From positions 992,001 to 1,056,000 of the forward strand of contig JAAROD010000095.1 in assembly GCA_012274445.1 (NCBI GenBank): 64,000 bases of DNA, written 5' to 3'. Numbering within the stretch: position 1 is the first letter of the stretch; each line of letters starts with the position of its first letter. A program made the position numbers and the translations under genes. Positions 31,405 to 42,040 of the stretch are shown in pieces. Under the pieces are notes generated by a model. That model saw only the letters and a program-made list of their open reading frames with translations. It was not told where the DNA came from and did not search any database. Source of the stretch: Sclerotiophoma versabilis (Eukaryota; Ascomycota; Dothideomycetes; Pleosporales; Didymellaceae).

Positions 31405-33591
31405 TCACATCAGTGGCTGCGTGAAGTCAAAGCCAAAGTCGGTGAATATGTCAGACTCGACGAAGGTGAAGGGATCGAACGTTGACTCGAGCAGATGCTG
31501 ATCGTACTCCTGCACGAACTCTGGCATGCTTGTAGCATCCTCATGTAAGGCGGTGCCCTGGACTGCTATGTCCTGTTTATCTGCGGCTTGCGCTGGGGAC
31601 GACGGAATGCGCTTCCCATCAAGTCCTGCTCCACTTCTCTCGCGAACTACGTTTTGTCGAAGCGCCGTGAGCGTGTTCAGACACGACTTGACCGGCTTAT
31701 ACTGTGGTAAGTTTACCGTTAAGATTTCAACACAGCTGGTCCAAGCCTCTTTCCATTGTTCATCCCCAACAACTTTCTGAATCGGGGGACAGACGCCAGA
31801 TAGTAAAACCACCATCACCGCAGTGCGTGTGTAAAAGACGTTGTACCACCACGCGCCGGTGGCTTCGGTTGCCGAGTACTCCTTGACAGACGCGATAAGT
31901 TCGAGGGCTGTGCGGGTACAGGTCAGTGGGAACGATATTGCGTCCTCCGCAGCCTCCTGATCAACAACGGGCCACTGCACGCCAGTCCCGACTTTGTGCA
32001 TTCGGCAGTATTGTAAGAAAGCCGGCCTGGATAGTAGGATGCGTGCATGTAAGACTCTGACATGCAGTACGTGTGATTGACGCGCAAGAACCTCAGTTTT
32101 CTCGTGGAGCAGTTGCCCTGGCGATGACTGCCATTTCAGACCTTGCGGTAGCTCATCAGTAAATCGAGCTAGTTCATTATCGAGCTCCAGCAGGATCTCC
32201 TCTGCTGCAGTCTCTACTCTTTCGGTGTGCTCATCGTTGATCCTGTATATGTTCAGCAAGATTCGACCAATGATTCGATACAGCTTCACAGTCTCTGTGA
32301 AGAAGTCGATTGAGGTCAGTGGGTTCCCATGTGCGTTCGAGAGTTTAAAGTCTTCGTCGCCATCCATTGGTGCAGGAAGACTTCGAACTTTGGACCCAAT
32401 GAGCATTGCAGGTCGTCCAAGCGTCATGCTCACAATAATATCCATAGTAACGCAACCGTGCCACACGCGCCTCCTCAGTTCACGGTCGGTGCTACTGAAA
32501 TGCTGCTCAAAGCGGTCCTCTTCGATATGTAATCCCAGACCTTGTGCTAGCCGGCATGCTAGGCCAATTGAGGTCCAGCACTTACTTGGCCAATTGGTCG
32601 ACTGAAAATATTGTGTTAATAGCAACAACGTCTGCACAAACGCTATGTTGCTATCTTCGAAGAGATTCAGTTTTAGCAAGTCTTTAGACTTTGCCAGACA
32701 GGCAGAGGAAAGTCGCTCCTTCTCGCTCAGGGGGAGGTCCGAGAATTGCATACCGAGGGCTAATGCAGTGTTAAAGGCACAGTGAAAGATCGTCGATGAC
32801 GGCCCCGACTCCTTTGAGGCACCGAGTCCCAACCCTGGTCTGTAGCGTGGGTGATGTTCATCTGCAGGCTTCCAGAGGTCCTCATAGGCTTGACTGAACG
32901 AGGCTCTGTGCAAGAATGGATACAGCACATGAACTCGATCCCAGTACAGGTGCATCAGACGGTCAGCCAGTTCCCTGGGTAGAAGAGAGAAATGTTCTGG
33001 TGCAACATAGGTTGCTGCAGAGGCGGGCGGGGCTGATGAATGCTGAGCGGGAGCTGAAGCTTCTGTTCCCTCTGGTGTTGGTGATGCAGAGCTCTTCTGG
33101 AGGATGTTGCCATACATCTGACGCGTGAAACCATGTGCTGATGAGCTACCGTAGAATGTGTGGCCATCATCTGGAGTCATGACTCCGGCGTCGCCACCCA
33201 TTGCATCGACAGAGCCGAGCTCCGCAACAGATATCTCATGATCAGGAAGCAATCTGGGATCGATGTTACTGAGATGTTGACGTTGATGTTGTTGCGGTTC
33301 TGCAGGAACGCTAGGGCTGGTGGACAATCTCAGGATAGTCGCGCGTGCGCTGTTAAGCTCTTGCTCCAATTGAGCCACGCGATTGACCAGCGAGTCAACG
33401 TAGACATTCGCGCTTTTGATGTCTGGAGTTGCCTGGTAGATGCATTGTTGCGAACGTTTTGAGCACGCTTCGCAGCTTGGCTTGTTACCATCGCAGCGAA
33501 TTTTTCGGCTTCGGCATGGCTCACATGCGGTGGTCGTGAGCTTTTGTCTTTTCCGTGGTTGCCCCGGGGCCGCAGATGCGCTTGGAGCCAT
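31405..33591 (-). CDS. Zn2Cys6 transcription factor
   Basis: A 728-residue single-exon protein. A Zn2Cys6 binuclear cluster lies at residues 23-50 with spacing C-x2-C-x6-C-x6-C-x2-C-x6-C (CEPCRSRKIRC then CEACSKRSQQC), preceded by basic residues. A short dimerising coiled coil follows at about 66-88 (NRVAQLEQELNSARATIL). The fungal-specific transcription factor region spans roughly 210-480 (LMHLYWDRVHVLYPFLHRAS, RLAQGLGLHIEED, RRRVWHGCVTMDIIVSMTLG). This is the layout of XlnR/Xlr-like and many pathway-specific activators. The target is unknown; the neighbouring CoA ligase is a possible but unproven one. Confidence 0.9.
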   Translation of the reverse strand: MAPSASAAPGQPRKRQKLTTTACEPCRSRKIRCDGNKPSCEACSKRSQQCIYQATPDIKSANVYVDSLVNRVAQLEQELNSARATILRLSTSPSVPAEPQQHQRQHLSNIDPRLLPDHEISVAELGSVDAMGGDAGVMTPDDGHTFYGSSSAHGFTRQMYGNILQKSSASPTPEGTEASAPAQHSSAPPASAATYVAPEHFSLLPRELADRLMHLYWDRVHVLYPFLHRASFSQAYEDLWKPADEHHPRYRPGLGLGASKESGPSSTIFHCAFNTALALGMQFSDLPLSEKERLSSACLAKSKDLLKLNLFEDSNIAFVQTLLLLTQYFQSTNWPSKCWTSIGLACRLAQGLGLHIEEDRFEQHFSSTDRELRRRVWHGCVTMDIIVSMTLGRPAMLIGSKVRSLPAPMDGDEDFKLSNAHGNPLTSIDFFTETVKLYRIIGRILLNIYRINDEHTERVETAAEEILLELDNELARFTDELPQGLKWQSSPGQLLHEKTEVLARQSHVLHVRVLHARILLSRPAFLQYCRMHKVGTGVQWPVVDQEAAEDAISFPLTCTRTALELIASVKEYSATEATGAWWYNVFYTRTAVMVVLLSGVCPPIQKVVGDEQWKEAWTSCVEILTVNLPQYKPVKSCLNTLTALRQNVVRERSGAGLDGKRIPSSPAQAADKQDIAVQGTALHEDATSMPEFVQEYDQHLLESTFDPFTFVESDIFTDFGFDFTQPLM

Positions 33592-34095
33592 TCGGGGTGT
33601 GGAGAAATATGGTGTTATGATGATGTCGCGTTGGTGAGGTTGCTCTTTCTAGACTAAGTGCAGCACACGCTAGTGTCGTGCAGCCCTGAGGGAAAGAACC
33701 TATCTTGCAGAGGAATGGACGGATTTACAGGCACGTGAGGTACATGGTACAGCGAGTGACATGTGCGTGCAAATTTTGTATTCATGATGGTTTCATCCAT
33801 CTGTCATAGCAACTTTCCTTTCTGTCATGACTAGTATTACAGTGTACAATAGCAGCTCCTCGCAGCTGCTGAGCTTTTTGAAATGCGTGAGAGGGGAATA
33901 TACAGAAATGCTGGGGAGAAAGGCACAAGTCGTGCTATATGGTGTACACAACAACGCCGTGCCCAATGTACCAAGCCCAAATATAACCATCCAGGTGTTG
34001 CCGTACCGAGCCAGATAAATACTCATACAGATGCGAGTCAACATGGTCCCCAAGCGTGGGAGTGATAAAAAGGTACAATGCGAAAGAGATGGCGC
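33592..34095. other. Intergenic
   Basis: Holds the upstream region of the Zn2Cys6 gene and the 3' flank of mge1. No further feature recognised. Confidence 0.45.
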
Positions 34096-34829
34096 TTAGG
34101 CGTTCTTGACGACGCCAACCTTGGCAGGCCTCAGCACGCGTCCGTTGAGGTAGAAGCCCTTCTGCTGGGTGAAGAAGACGGTGCCGTCCTCCTTGCCGGG
34201 CTGCGGGGCCATGAAGACAGCCTCGTGGACGTTGGGGTCGAACTTCTCGCTGGCTTCGGAGGGGTCGAAGCGCTCGAGGCCGTGCTTCTTCAGTGTGTTG
34301 ATCAGGATGCCGTCGGTCATCTTGACACCCTCGTGCAGAGCGGTCAGGTCCTGGTTGTCGCCCTTGAGCTTCTCGGGCGCAACAGTGGAGAGGGCGCGGT
34401 CGAGGTTGTCGACGGACTCGACGAGATCGCGGGCGAAGCGCTGGATGGCAAAGTCCTTGGCGGCCTTGGTCTCGCGCGCTGTGCGCTCCTGGAGGTTGCG
34501 GAAGTCGGCGACGGAGCGGAGGTACTTATCCTGCGCTTGCTGTCAGCGCCGGGGTGTGGCGAGATGAATCAGAGTTGGCGTACCTTCAGGTCGACAATCT
34601 CCTTGTCCTTCTTCTCGAGCTGCTCCTTCAGCTGCGCCGTCTCGTCCTTGGGCGCGTCTTCCTTCTTCTCAGCCGCCTCGCCCTCCTTTGCGGCGGGCGC
34701 GTCCGAGTACCATCTGATGGCGGGCGTGGCGACTCGTGTGCTTGCGACTGCTTGCTGTCTGACGGGCGCAAAGGCCGCAGGGCGGACGGCCGCCTGTCTC
34801 GAGGCGCGGAGGAGGGCTCTCTGGAACAT
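34096..34829 (-). CDS. mge1: Mitochondrial GrpE (Mge1) nucleotide-exchange factor
   Basis: Exons 34829-34584 and 34530-34096 (53-nt intron, donor GTACGC) give 226 residues. A mitochondrial presequence (FQRALLRASRQAAVRP, ending RWYS) is followed by an acidic linker, the GrpE long helix (LKEQLEKKDKEIVDLKDKYL across the splice) and the beta-domain (GFYLNGRVLRPAKVGVV). VADFRNLQERT and PNVHEAVF are family signatures. Mge1 drives ADP release from mitochondrial Hsp70 in protein import and folding. It is head-to-head with the PrpF gene, 233 bp between starts. Confidence 0.95.
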
Positions 34830-35062
34830 TGCGATGTGTGGGGTGGGGAGGGAGATGGAGGAAGCGTGGCAGGAGCGTAGGCAGAGGCGCAAGATGGAGA
34901 CAGGTGATGATGCAGACAGCAGAAGCTCCCGGAAACAAAATTTCGGAGGTCATCGCGGAGGGGCCGTGCCACCAGCGGCGTTCCGCGCCTCGGCCTGCGT
35001 TCCGAACAGCTGCCTCGCGCCTTCCTCGCAGCTCCAAGCTGCAAGCTCCACCATGATGCGTG
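34830..35062. promoter_or_regulatory. Divergent promoter, mge1 / PrpF-fusion
   Basis: The 233 bp between the two start codons serve two predicted mitochondrial proteins, which suggests they could be co-expressed. No TATA box is seen. Confidence 0.4.
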
Positions 35063-37159
35063 ATGAGGCCCTCGCCGTCCCTCTCCCTGCGCATCAGGGC
35101 CCACGTCACCCACCGTGACACGCCCTCGGCCAAGGCCCCCATCCAGACTCCGATTCCAGCCGCGTACTACAGGGGCGGCACCTCGCGCGCCGTCTTCTTC
35201 CAACCCCAGCATCTCCCGCAGGATCGTGCCAAATGGCCGGTCATCTTCCGGCAGACCATGGGCAGTGGCGACCCTTTTGGGCGCCAGCTGGACGGCATGG
35301 GGGCAGGCATCTCCAGCCTCAGTAAAATCTGTCTAGTCGAGCCCTACGGCAGGAGGAAGGTCGTGCCCAAGCAAGCAGTTGCCGATCGGGTCCAGCGTCA
35401 GACCCTCGATGGAGCGCGCCATCTGCTTCAGCAGGTCGTCGCTCGGGGAGAGGCTGTCGACGGCATCGACGTGGACTACACCTTTGTCGGCCTGGGCATT
35501 GAGAACGACGAGGTGGACGTAGCAGGCAACTGCGGCAACATGAGCAGTGCCATTGGGCCCTATGCCTACAATGCCGGCTTGCTACCGCCACGGATATATG
35601 CACAGGGCAACGGCGAGGTCACGGTTAGGATCCGCAACACGAATACCGGCAAAATCATCAACGCTACCTTCGACGTTACCGGTGGACAGGCCGCTGCTGC
35701 CGGCGACTACACAATCGACGGTGTCACTGGTCCAGGCTCCAAGATCAGGCTGGACTTCGAGCAGCCATACGGAAGCAAGACTGGAAAAGTCCTGCCCACG
35801 GGCAACAAGATCGACCGCATCCTCGACTACAAGGTCACCTGTGTCGATGGCGCCAACCCTTGCATCTTCATACGTGCGAGTGATGTCGGCGTCGACGGCA
35901 CCATCCTGCCCAACGACTTCAACAAGCTGCCAGACAAGCTCGCTCTTCTCGAACGTGTACGCAAAGCTGCCGCAGTCGCCATGGGTATTGCTCCTACCGA
36001 GGACGCCGTCCCTCGCACAATCCCCAAGATTGGCCTTGTTTCCATGTCCTCAGAGCACTCTGTGCTCTCCGGCCAGACACTCCAGACTTCGCAGACTGAT
36101 CTCGTAGTTCGCTTCCTCTCTGACACACAACCGCACCGTGCCATCCCGCTCACTGCAGCTTTGACCACGGCTGTCGCAGCACGCATACCTGGCACTCTCG
36201 TCGAACAGCTACTCGCGCCTGAGCCTGTCATGGATGGTGCTATTACTATCGGTCATGCGAGCGGAAGGCTGCAAGTTGATGCCACGATGGATGAGATGGA
36301 CAAGCTCACACCTGTCAATGCGACAGTGTACAGAACGGCAAAACGTCTTTTCGAGGGGACAAGCTTCTGGCTAGACAACGTCGCGAACACGTCCGAAGAA
36401 AAAGCATTGGAAAGCGCGCACGGTACCAGTGGCACGCACTCACTGGGCATGGCATTCGTGCTGGAAAGCCGCGGACAGTCATCGAAGGAGTTGTTTGCAA
36501 AAGAAGAGGAGGAGAAGCTTGAGCAGGTCGAAGCAGAGCCCGACCCTCTTGAAGAGCTTGGGTTTTCCAAAGTTCGAAAGTACTCATCTACCGGCAAAGT
36601 CAAAGCGCAGTCGGAGCCCTTAGCACCAGGCTCCGCCGAGATGTCTGTACCAGCTGACCAGTCACCTGAACGTTCAGACTTAGAGGCCCAGATTAGCAGG
36701 CTAGAAACTGCAATACAAGGCATGATTGCCACCATCCCCGAGCCAAATGACAAGAGGCGCACTCCTGAAGGAGTAGAATCTAGCAAGGGTTCCGACGCAT
36801 ACAAGGGAAAAGAGTGGCACCAATGGGCAAAAAAACACGCAAAGGAAAAGAAAAGCCTGCGGATAAACGCTAAGAAGCGCGAGAAGAAGCAGAAACAGCT
36901 TGAAGCCGGCGTGAAACCAACGACAAGGAATGAGGTTGGGATTGATAAGTACGGACGCTTGTACGAGTCGATAAAAGAGAGGAAAGAGAGGAGAAAAAAG
37001 GGGAAAGCAGAGGCTGAGGCGGACGAGAGCAAGGACGTAGGATCGAAGGAGAAGGACGAAAGTGAGGAGCTTGCGAAGAGGGAGATGATTGATCGCGACC
37101 GAGCAAGAGAAGCACGATGGGCCAGGGTCTCGTTTACAAAGAAGACCGGGGAGGAGTAG
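35063..37159 (+). CDS. PrpF-family isomerase with long charged C-terminal extension
   Basis: 698 residues from the ATG at 35063 (the frame opens at a GTG at 35060). After an Arg/Ser-rich start resembling a mitochondrial presequence, residues 32-435 are PrpF-like: PAAYYRGGTSRAVFF, GDPFGRQLDGMGAGISSLSK, NCGNMSSAIGPYAY, TFDVTGG and GHASGRLQVDA. PrpF folds like diaminopimelate epimerase; bacterial PrpF isomerises 2-methylaconitate in the methylcitrate route for propionate. The frame then continues without a stop for about 260 more residues, including SKVRKYSSTGKVK, KEWHQWAKKHAKEKKSLRIN, Lys-rich helices and an acidic/basic end. That extension is absent from ordinary PrpF proteins of about 400 residues. 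It may be a fusion to a second, RNA-binding-like protein. Confidence 0.8.
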   Translation: MRPSPSLSLRIRAHVTHRDTPSAKAPIQTPIPAAYYRGGTSRAVFFQPQHLPQDRAKWPVIFRQTMGSGDPFGRQLDGMGAGISSLSKICLVEPYGRRKVVPKQAVADRVQRQTLDGARHLLQQVVARGEAVDGIDVDYTFVGLGIENDEVDVAGNCGNMSSAIGPYAYNAGLLPPRIYAQGNGEVTVRIRNTNTGKIINATFDVTGGQAAAAGDYTIDGVTGPGSKIRLDFEQPYGSKTGKVLPTGNKIDRILDYKVTCVDGANPCIFIRASDVGVDGTILPNDFNKLPDKLALLERVRKAAAVAMGIAPTEDAVPRTIPKIGLVSMSSEHSVLSGQTLQTSQTDLVVRFLSDTQPHRAIPLTAALTTAVAARIPGTLVEQLLAPEPVMDGAITIGHASGRLQVDATMDEMDKLTPVNATVYRTAKRLFEGTSFWLDNVANTSEEKALESAHGTSGTHSLGMAFVLESRGQSSKELFAKEEEEKLEQVEAEPDPLEELGFSKVRKYSSTGKVKAQSEPLAPGSAEMSVPADQSPERSDLEAQISRLETAIQGMIATIPEPNDKRRTPEGVESSKGSDAYKGKEWHQWAKKHAKEKKSLRINAKKREKKQKQLEAGVKPTTRNEVGIDKYGRLYESIKERKERRKKGKAEAEADESKDVGSKEKDESEELAKREMIDRDRAREARWARVSFTKKTGEE

Positions 37160-37720
37160 AGATACTACTGCTGCAGCGCACTACCAATTTCCGCGTGCGT
37201 TGTCCACCCAAGCATGCTGACCTGAACAAAACACTTCTTCGCATCTCCATCGAACGTCTTCCGCTTGATCTCCACCAAACGTCTTACGCTTATATGTCTG
37301 TTTATCGTGCATATTCCCCGTTTCCAACACGGCTCTGTGTCCGTCTTACCTCGTCCCTGCATCCCTACCTCTACCGGTGCGTTCCTCGCACTTCATACTT
37401 CCAGCACCTCACCAATCAAACGCGAGTCTAGCGATGCACCAACCGAAGGAAAGGCGCTGATGCTCGATAGCAGTATGTATGTGCGACAATGAGAAGAACG
37501 AACAATGAAGCACCACAAGCTCCGTCCACCCGTTCGATTCCCAACACTGCGAGATAGCATTTCATTACCAAAAAAAAAAAAAACTTACCTGACAAAGTCA
37601 CTTCGAACCACATCTCACGGCTTGCAAAACGCTGGTTGTTCTCGCGGATTTAACATTTCACGGCACAACAAGACATACAACCCAGTATACTACGGTACTC
37701 AATTACATGCTAATCAGCAC
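37160..37720. other. Intergenic, tail-to-tail
   Basis: 3' flanks of the PrpF gene and the MFS gene. Contains a run of 14 A at 37570-37583. No other feature seen. Confidence 0.45.
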
Positions 37721-39661
37721 CTACAACGTATCCCTAGTGTCCATCTGCCTCTGCGCGAAGGAGCGATATCTCCGCACGGTCCTGACGCGCCAGCGCTTTC
37801 CGAACCTGATGAAGAGCCCCGTAGACGCGAGTGCGACGACGCTCACCAGTGCAAAAGTGAGCATGACGTTTTGCAGGCCGACGCTCGTTACCCACGGCGT
37901 GAGCGCGAAGACGAAAATGGTCGAGATGACATTGCGCACAAATGTCACTCCTACGACGGCGTCGGCGATGATCTGTCGTGTGTCAGTAAGGCCTGTGGGC
38001 AGGGTGGAAGTGTTTACGTCTGTGTACGCGTCGGTGAGATATGTCAGCGCTACGCTGGACATGGGCGGCATGGCGAAGGAGAACATGCCGATGCCGACTG
38101 CGACGATGGGCCAGCTCATGCCTAAACCTAGCGCGTATCCGAACATCATCAAGCCTGCGATTCTTGTCAGTGTGGCTTTTGCTGTGTCGGTTTGTGCTTA
38201 CCGGCAGGGAAGAATGGCGCGAAAGCGAGTAAGAGCCACAATCGCATCTCCGGCTCGTAGACGCCGTTGTTTTTCCGTGCGAGCCAGAGAATGATACGGT
38301 CGCTGAACGGCGAGCTTACGATGGTTCCCAGTGTGTTGCCTACCAATGCGGGTATGCTCATTAGTCCGACCTGGGAGGCGGTGAAATTGTATGGTGGGGC
38401 GGGTAGGTAGGTCGATATCAGCGTCACGGAGACCTGGAATGCTGCAGTGATGAGGCCGTAGAGGAGCGCGACGTAGAGCACAGCGGGGATTGTGGCCATG
38501 ACGAGGAACGGTTGGTATGTGTGATGCAATAGCTGCAACATGGAACCCTCGGATGTGGTCCAGGGTATCAGGCGCCGAAGGTATGACTTCCGTGGATGCG
38601 ATGCTGTTGTGACAATCGAGTCGATGGGTTCAAGGCCAAGAGGCTTGTGGTCGGTCGACTTACTACGGTCCTTGGAGGTGTCGTGCGAAGCGATAATGGA
38701 AGGCGCGCCGGTGATGGTAGGCATGAACTTTGTCTCCTCGTACAGGAAAGTAAAGAGGAGAAGCAAGACGCCGAGGACGATGGCAAGCCACCACCATAAC
38801 CAGCGCCAGCCTTGGTCGACAGTTATGTAGCCTGCAGCTATCGGCATCAGGGATCCTCCTATTGTCATGCACCACACGTAGAGGTTATTCATCAACCCTC
38901 TTTGGTGGACGAAGAATACATCTTTGCAATGTCAGCAGCTGCACACTGAAAGGAGGCCAAATTGGTGTCCACGTACCTACAACAGTCATCTGGACGATGA
39001 CCTCGGCCAGTGCACCCAAGAGACAATTGAATAGGTTAGTCAGGATTAGGTCTGCAGCATTCTGCATCTTTGCCGACCAGATCATAACAGCTATCTGTCC
39101 AGTCAAACTGAGGAGGTACATCGGTCGTCGGCCGTACTTGATAGCAAAGGGAATGAACAGCAAAGCACCGACTGCCAGAGCCGCGGATCCAGTCGCATAG
39201 CCATTGTTCAAAAGTTCTATAGTAAAGCCAAGCTCTTCCATCATGGCAGGCCATGTAGGAGTCGCTGCTGATATGCTGTCGTAAGTCGTCAGTGTCTACG
39301 AAGCATACAGCTTACAACGGCGGCCAGAACTTACAGGCCAAAAATCACAAGAGAATAGAGCAGAGTTAACCCAAAGTTGAGGTACTTCTCCCATAACTTC
39401 CAGTTCTGGCGGACTTAGCTGGTTGAGCTGAGTGTAGGGGTTATCAAACGTACGAGAGGGTCATTCGGGTCGTTCGTTGGCTTCGGGTGGAGGACGACTT
39501 CAACCTCCTCGTGAAGGTCTCCGGTGGCTCGTCGCAGCTCTTTTGGAATGATCAGTCACGCTTTAACGGTTTTGCAGCGAGGGTTATTTACCTTCGAGTG
39601 TGATTGTGCCAGGTGGCCATGCCGACCTGTCATCGCCGATGATGGAAGGAGATGCTTGCAT
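37721..39661 (-). CDS. MFS transporter, 12 TM, DHA1-like
   Basis: Seven exons can be joined in phase: 39661-39592, 39539-39454, 39405-39335, 39275-38977, 38921-38202, 38154-38018 and 37972-37721, giving 544 residues. The cytoplasmic N-terminus ends NDPNDPLNWKLWEKY, the usual lead into TM1 of fungal drug:H+ antiporters. KYGRRPMYL is the loop 2-3 signature, VFFVHQRGLMNNLYVW precedes TM4-5 (GGSLMPIAAGY), and DAYTDIIADAVVGVTFVRN precedes the last two TMs. A central loop of about 60 polar residues separates the halves. Members export small molecules or take up organic cations; the substrate is unknown. It is divergent from an amidohydrolase gene. Confidence 0.85.
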
Positions 39662-40402
39662 GATGGAATGAGAGTGAACTCGAGGTGTTCAAGACAGCCC
39701 TTTCTGCTGAGCCCACGAGCTTTCAGCCATCATATAATGATACGGATATGGTCTTATCGAAGCTAAGCGACCTGTGGCTGCTGGACGTGGGCCCAGATCT
39801 GGGGTAACAGCTGCGGCGTCAACAGCGATAGCGACAGGCACAAACGCTATCAATTGCCGTGAGTTGGTTCCAGCGTTCTACCCCACCACTTGACAGCTCT
39901 TAGATACTCCTTGGAGAAGGGACGATCCGAGCGCATGTACCTACCGGATTGGGATTGCTTCACTACAACTTCACAATCTCCACTGTTGGTGTGACCTGTT
40001 TTCTCTGAATGGAGATAGGCCGCAGATAATCAGCCGCTATCTTTGCGAGATAGGACGCGTATCTTGTCTCTCTGGCAGCTCCTCACCATCCCATGCGATG
40101 CGAGTTGGAACTAACCTTTCCCAAGGCGGCTAACTTTTTGTCCAAGAGTTTTAGGTATCCATGCAGGGTCTAGGTCCAGGTGCGACTTCCGCTTCACGCC
40201 TCCACCTTGACATCCATGCCGATCAAACTCCGCTATGGTTTGCTCAGATAGCAAGTCCGCGGATTGCGGCTGCTGGTCAGATATAGCCGAATCGCTGCCA
40301 GCACCTTTCGCACCGCATCCACCGACTGCCTCCCAGCCTTCTGCTTGCTAAACAATCGAATAAAGAACCAGAAGTCAAGACACCAGCTATACTTGAAGCT
40401 CC
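39662..40402. promoter_or_regulatory. Divergent promoter, MFS transporter / amidohydrolase
   Basis: 741 bp between two divergent start codons; both promoters lie here. No recognised operator. Confidence 0.4.
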
Positions 40403-42040
40403 ATGGTTGCAATGGCCGCCAGCCGCGTATTTGTAAATGGACGAATCTTTGCGTCTAGCGATGCGCGGAAAGAGACGACCGACTTTGCTGATTGTATGGT
40501 CCTTCAGGGTGACAGGATATCTAATGTTGGCAGCAAGAACGACGTTTTAGTTCAAGAGATAATTCAGAAAGGTGCTGAGGTTATTGATCTTGAAGACCGC
40601 GTTGTAATACCCGGTTTCATCGATGCGCATACACATCTCCTATTCTTCGGTCTGTCATTGAGAAAGTTGGATCTTACCAACTGCACATCACTTGATCTGG
40701 TCCGATCAGCAATCTCCGACTATGCCCAAAAACATCCAAAGATGCCTCGGGTACTGTGCCGTGGATGGCATCAGCCGAGCACTGGTCGGTTGGCCCTGGC
40801 TACCATGCTCGATGACCTTGATCCTCAACATCGCCCCATCTACGTAGAAGCACTGGATCTGCATTCGACCTGGGTCAACAGCGCTGCATTGAACGAACTC
40901 CCGTTGAAGGATATCAAGGATTTTGGAAGTCACCAGGTTCCGTGCGACGAGAACGGATATCCAACAGGACTGTTCGCAGAAGCGGGACAGACGGATATCG
41001 TATGGCCTTTTCTGAATGAGAAATACACCGATGACGAGAAGCAATCATCGCTGCAAGACGCGTTTGACGCATATATCGCCGCCGGCTATACTGGTGCAAT
41101 CGACATGGCCATGGACGACAACTCCTGGGACGCGCTGAAACTGTACCGCAAGAGGAACGGCATCTTACCCATTCACATTGCGGCACATTGGCTGGTGCGG
41201 CCAGCCGGCGACTTAGCAGCGCAGGTCGATGTCGCCATATCACAGAACAAACAATGGCACCCCTCATCTACACCAGACTTCTGCGTTGTCGGCATCAAAA
41301 TGATCTGCGACGGCGTCGTGGATGGTTGCACCGCCGCCCTGACACAACCCTACCCCGGCCACAAAAACCCCATTCACCCTCTCTTCACCAAAGAACAGAT
41401 GGGGTTGGTCGTTGCGAAAGCAGCGCATGCCAACCTCCAAGTAGCCATCCACGCTATCGGCAACGCAGCCATCAAGCAAGCCATCGACTCCATCGCCTCA
41501 GCAAACACACCCTCAGGACGCCACCGCATTGAGCATCTGGAGATAACGAACCAGGAAGACGCAAAGCGTCTCGGTGCACTCGGCATCACCGCCTCCGTGC
41601 AGCCCGTCCACTCTGACCCAGCGATCCTGGTCGACTACCAGAAGCTGATCGGCCCACACCTATGGGACCGAGCATTTGCATACAAAGAGTTCCTCGACAG
41701 CCATGCCTGCGTGGCATTCGGTACCGACGCCCCGACAGCACGGCATCTACCGTTGCCAAACCTGTACAATGCAACCACAAGGAAGAGCGCAACGCAGCCG
41801 CAGATGAAAGCCAGGACGACGCCGCACCAGGCGCTTACAATGAGCCAGGCGTTCCATGCTGCTACGGCTGGCGCAGCGTATTCGCGGTTCGCGGAGACAT
41901 GGACGGGGAGTCTCCAGGCAGGACTGGCAGCTGATTTCGTTGTGTTGGATTCGAAATGGACGCCTGAGTCGTTGCTGGACGATAGTGTTGCGGAGACGTG
42001 GGCGAGGGGAAAGAAAGTGTATAAGGCGGTGCGAGCGTAG
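40403..42040 (+). CDS. Amidohydrolase family 3 (YtcJ-like)
   Basis: A single-exon protein of 545 residues. It shows the composite beta-sandwich start (VFVNGRIFAS, VIDLEDRVVIPGFIDAHTH) and the metal-dependent barrel: HxH at H76/H78, GIKMICDGVVDG near 295, H350 in IHAIGNAA, H378 in RHRIEHLE and D442 in AFGTDAP. These are the metal ligands and catalytic Asp of amidohydrolase_3 enzymes, which deacylate or hydrolyse C-N bonds in amides and N-acyl compounds. The substrate is unknown. The C-terminal sandwich (GLAADFVVLD) closes the fold. No signal peptide, so intracellular. Its divergent MFS neighbour could supply or export the substrate or product. Confidence 0.9.
   Translation: MVAMAASRVFVNGRIFASSDARKETTDFADCMVLQGDRISNVGSKNDVLVQEIIQKGAEVIDLEDRVVIPGFIDAHTHLLFFGLSLRKLDLTNCTSLDLVRSAISDYAQKHPKMPRVLCRGWHQPSTGRLALATMLDDLDPQHRPIYVEALDLHSTWVNSAALNELPLKDIKDFGSHQVPCDENGYPTGLFAEAGQTDIVWPFLNEKYTDDEKQSSLQDAFDAYIAAGYTGAIDMAMDDNSWDALKLYRKRNGILPIHIAAHWLVRPAGDLAAQVDVAISQNKQWHPSSTPDFCVVGIKMICDGVVDGCTAALTQPYPGHKNPIHPLFTKEQMGLVVAKAAHANLQVAIHAIGNAAIKQAIDSIASANTPSGRHRIEHLEITNQEDAKRLGALGITASVQPVHSDPAILVDYQKLIGPHLWDRAFAYKEFLDSHACVAFGTDAPTARHLPLPNLYNATTRKSATQPQMKARTTPHQALTMSQAFHAATAGAAYSRFAETWTGSLQAGLAADFVVLDSKWTPESLLDDSVAETWARGKKVYKAVRA

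Noticed and set aside
34078..35118. Long forward open frame (346 codons) over mge1
   Set aside because: It is antisense to both mge1 exons, which match GrpE closely; GC-rich codon use opens the opposite strand.
28354..42040. Secondary-metabolite gene cluster
   Set aside because: CoA ligase, Zn2Cys6 factor, MFS transporter and hydrolase are present, but there is no synthase, cyclase, P450 or terpene enzyme, and housekeeping genes (mge1) lie between them.
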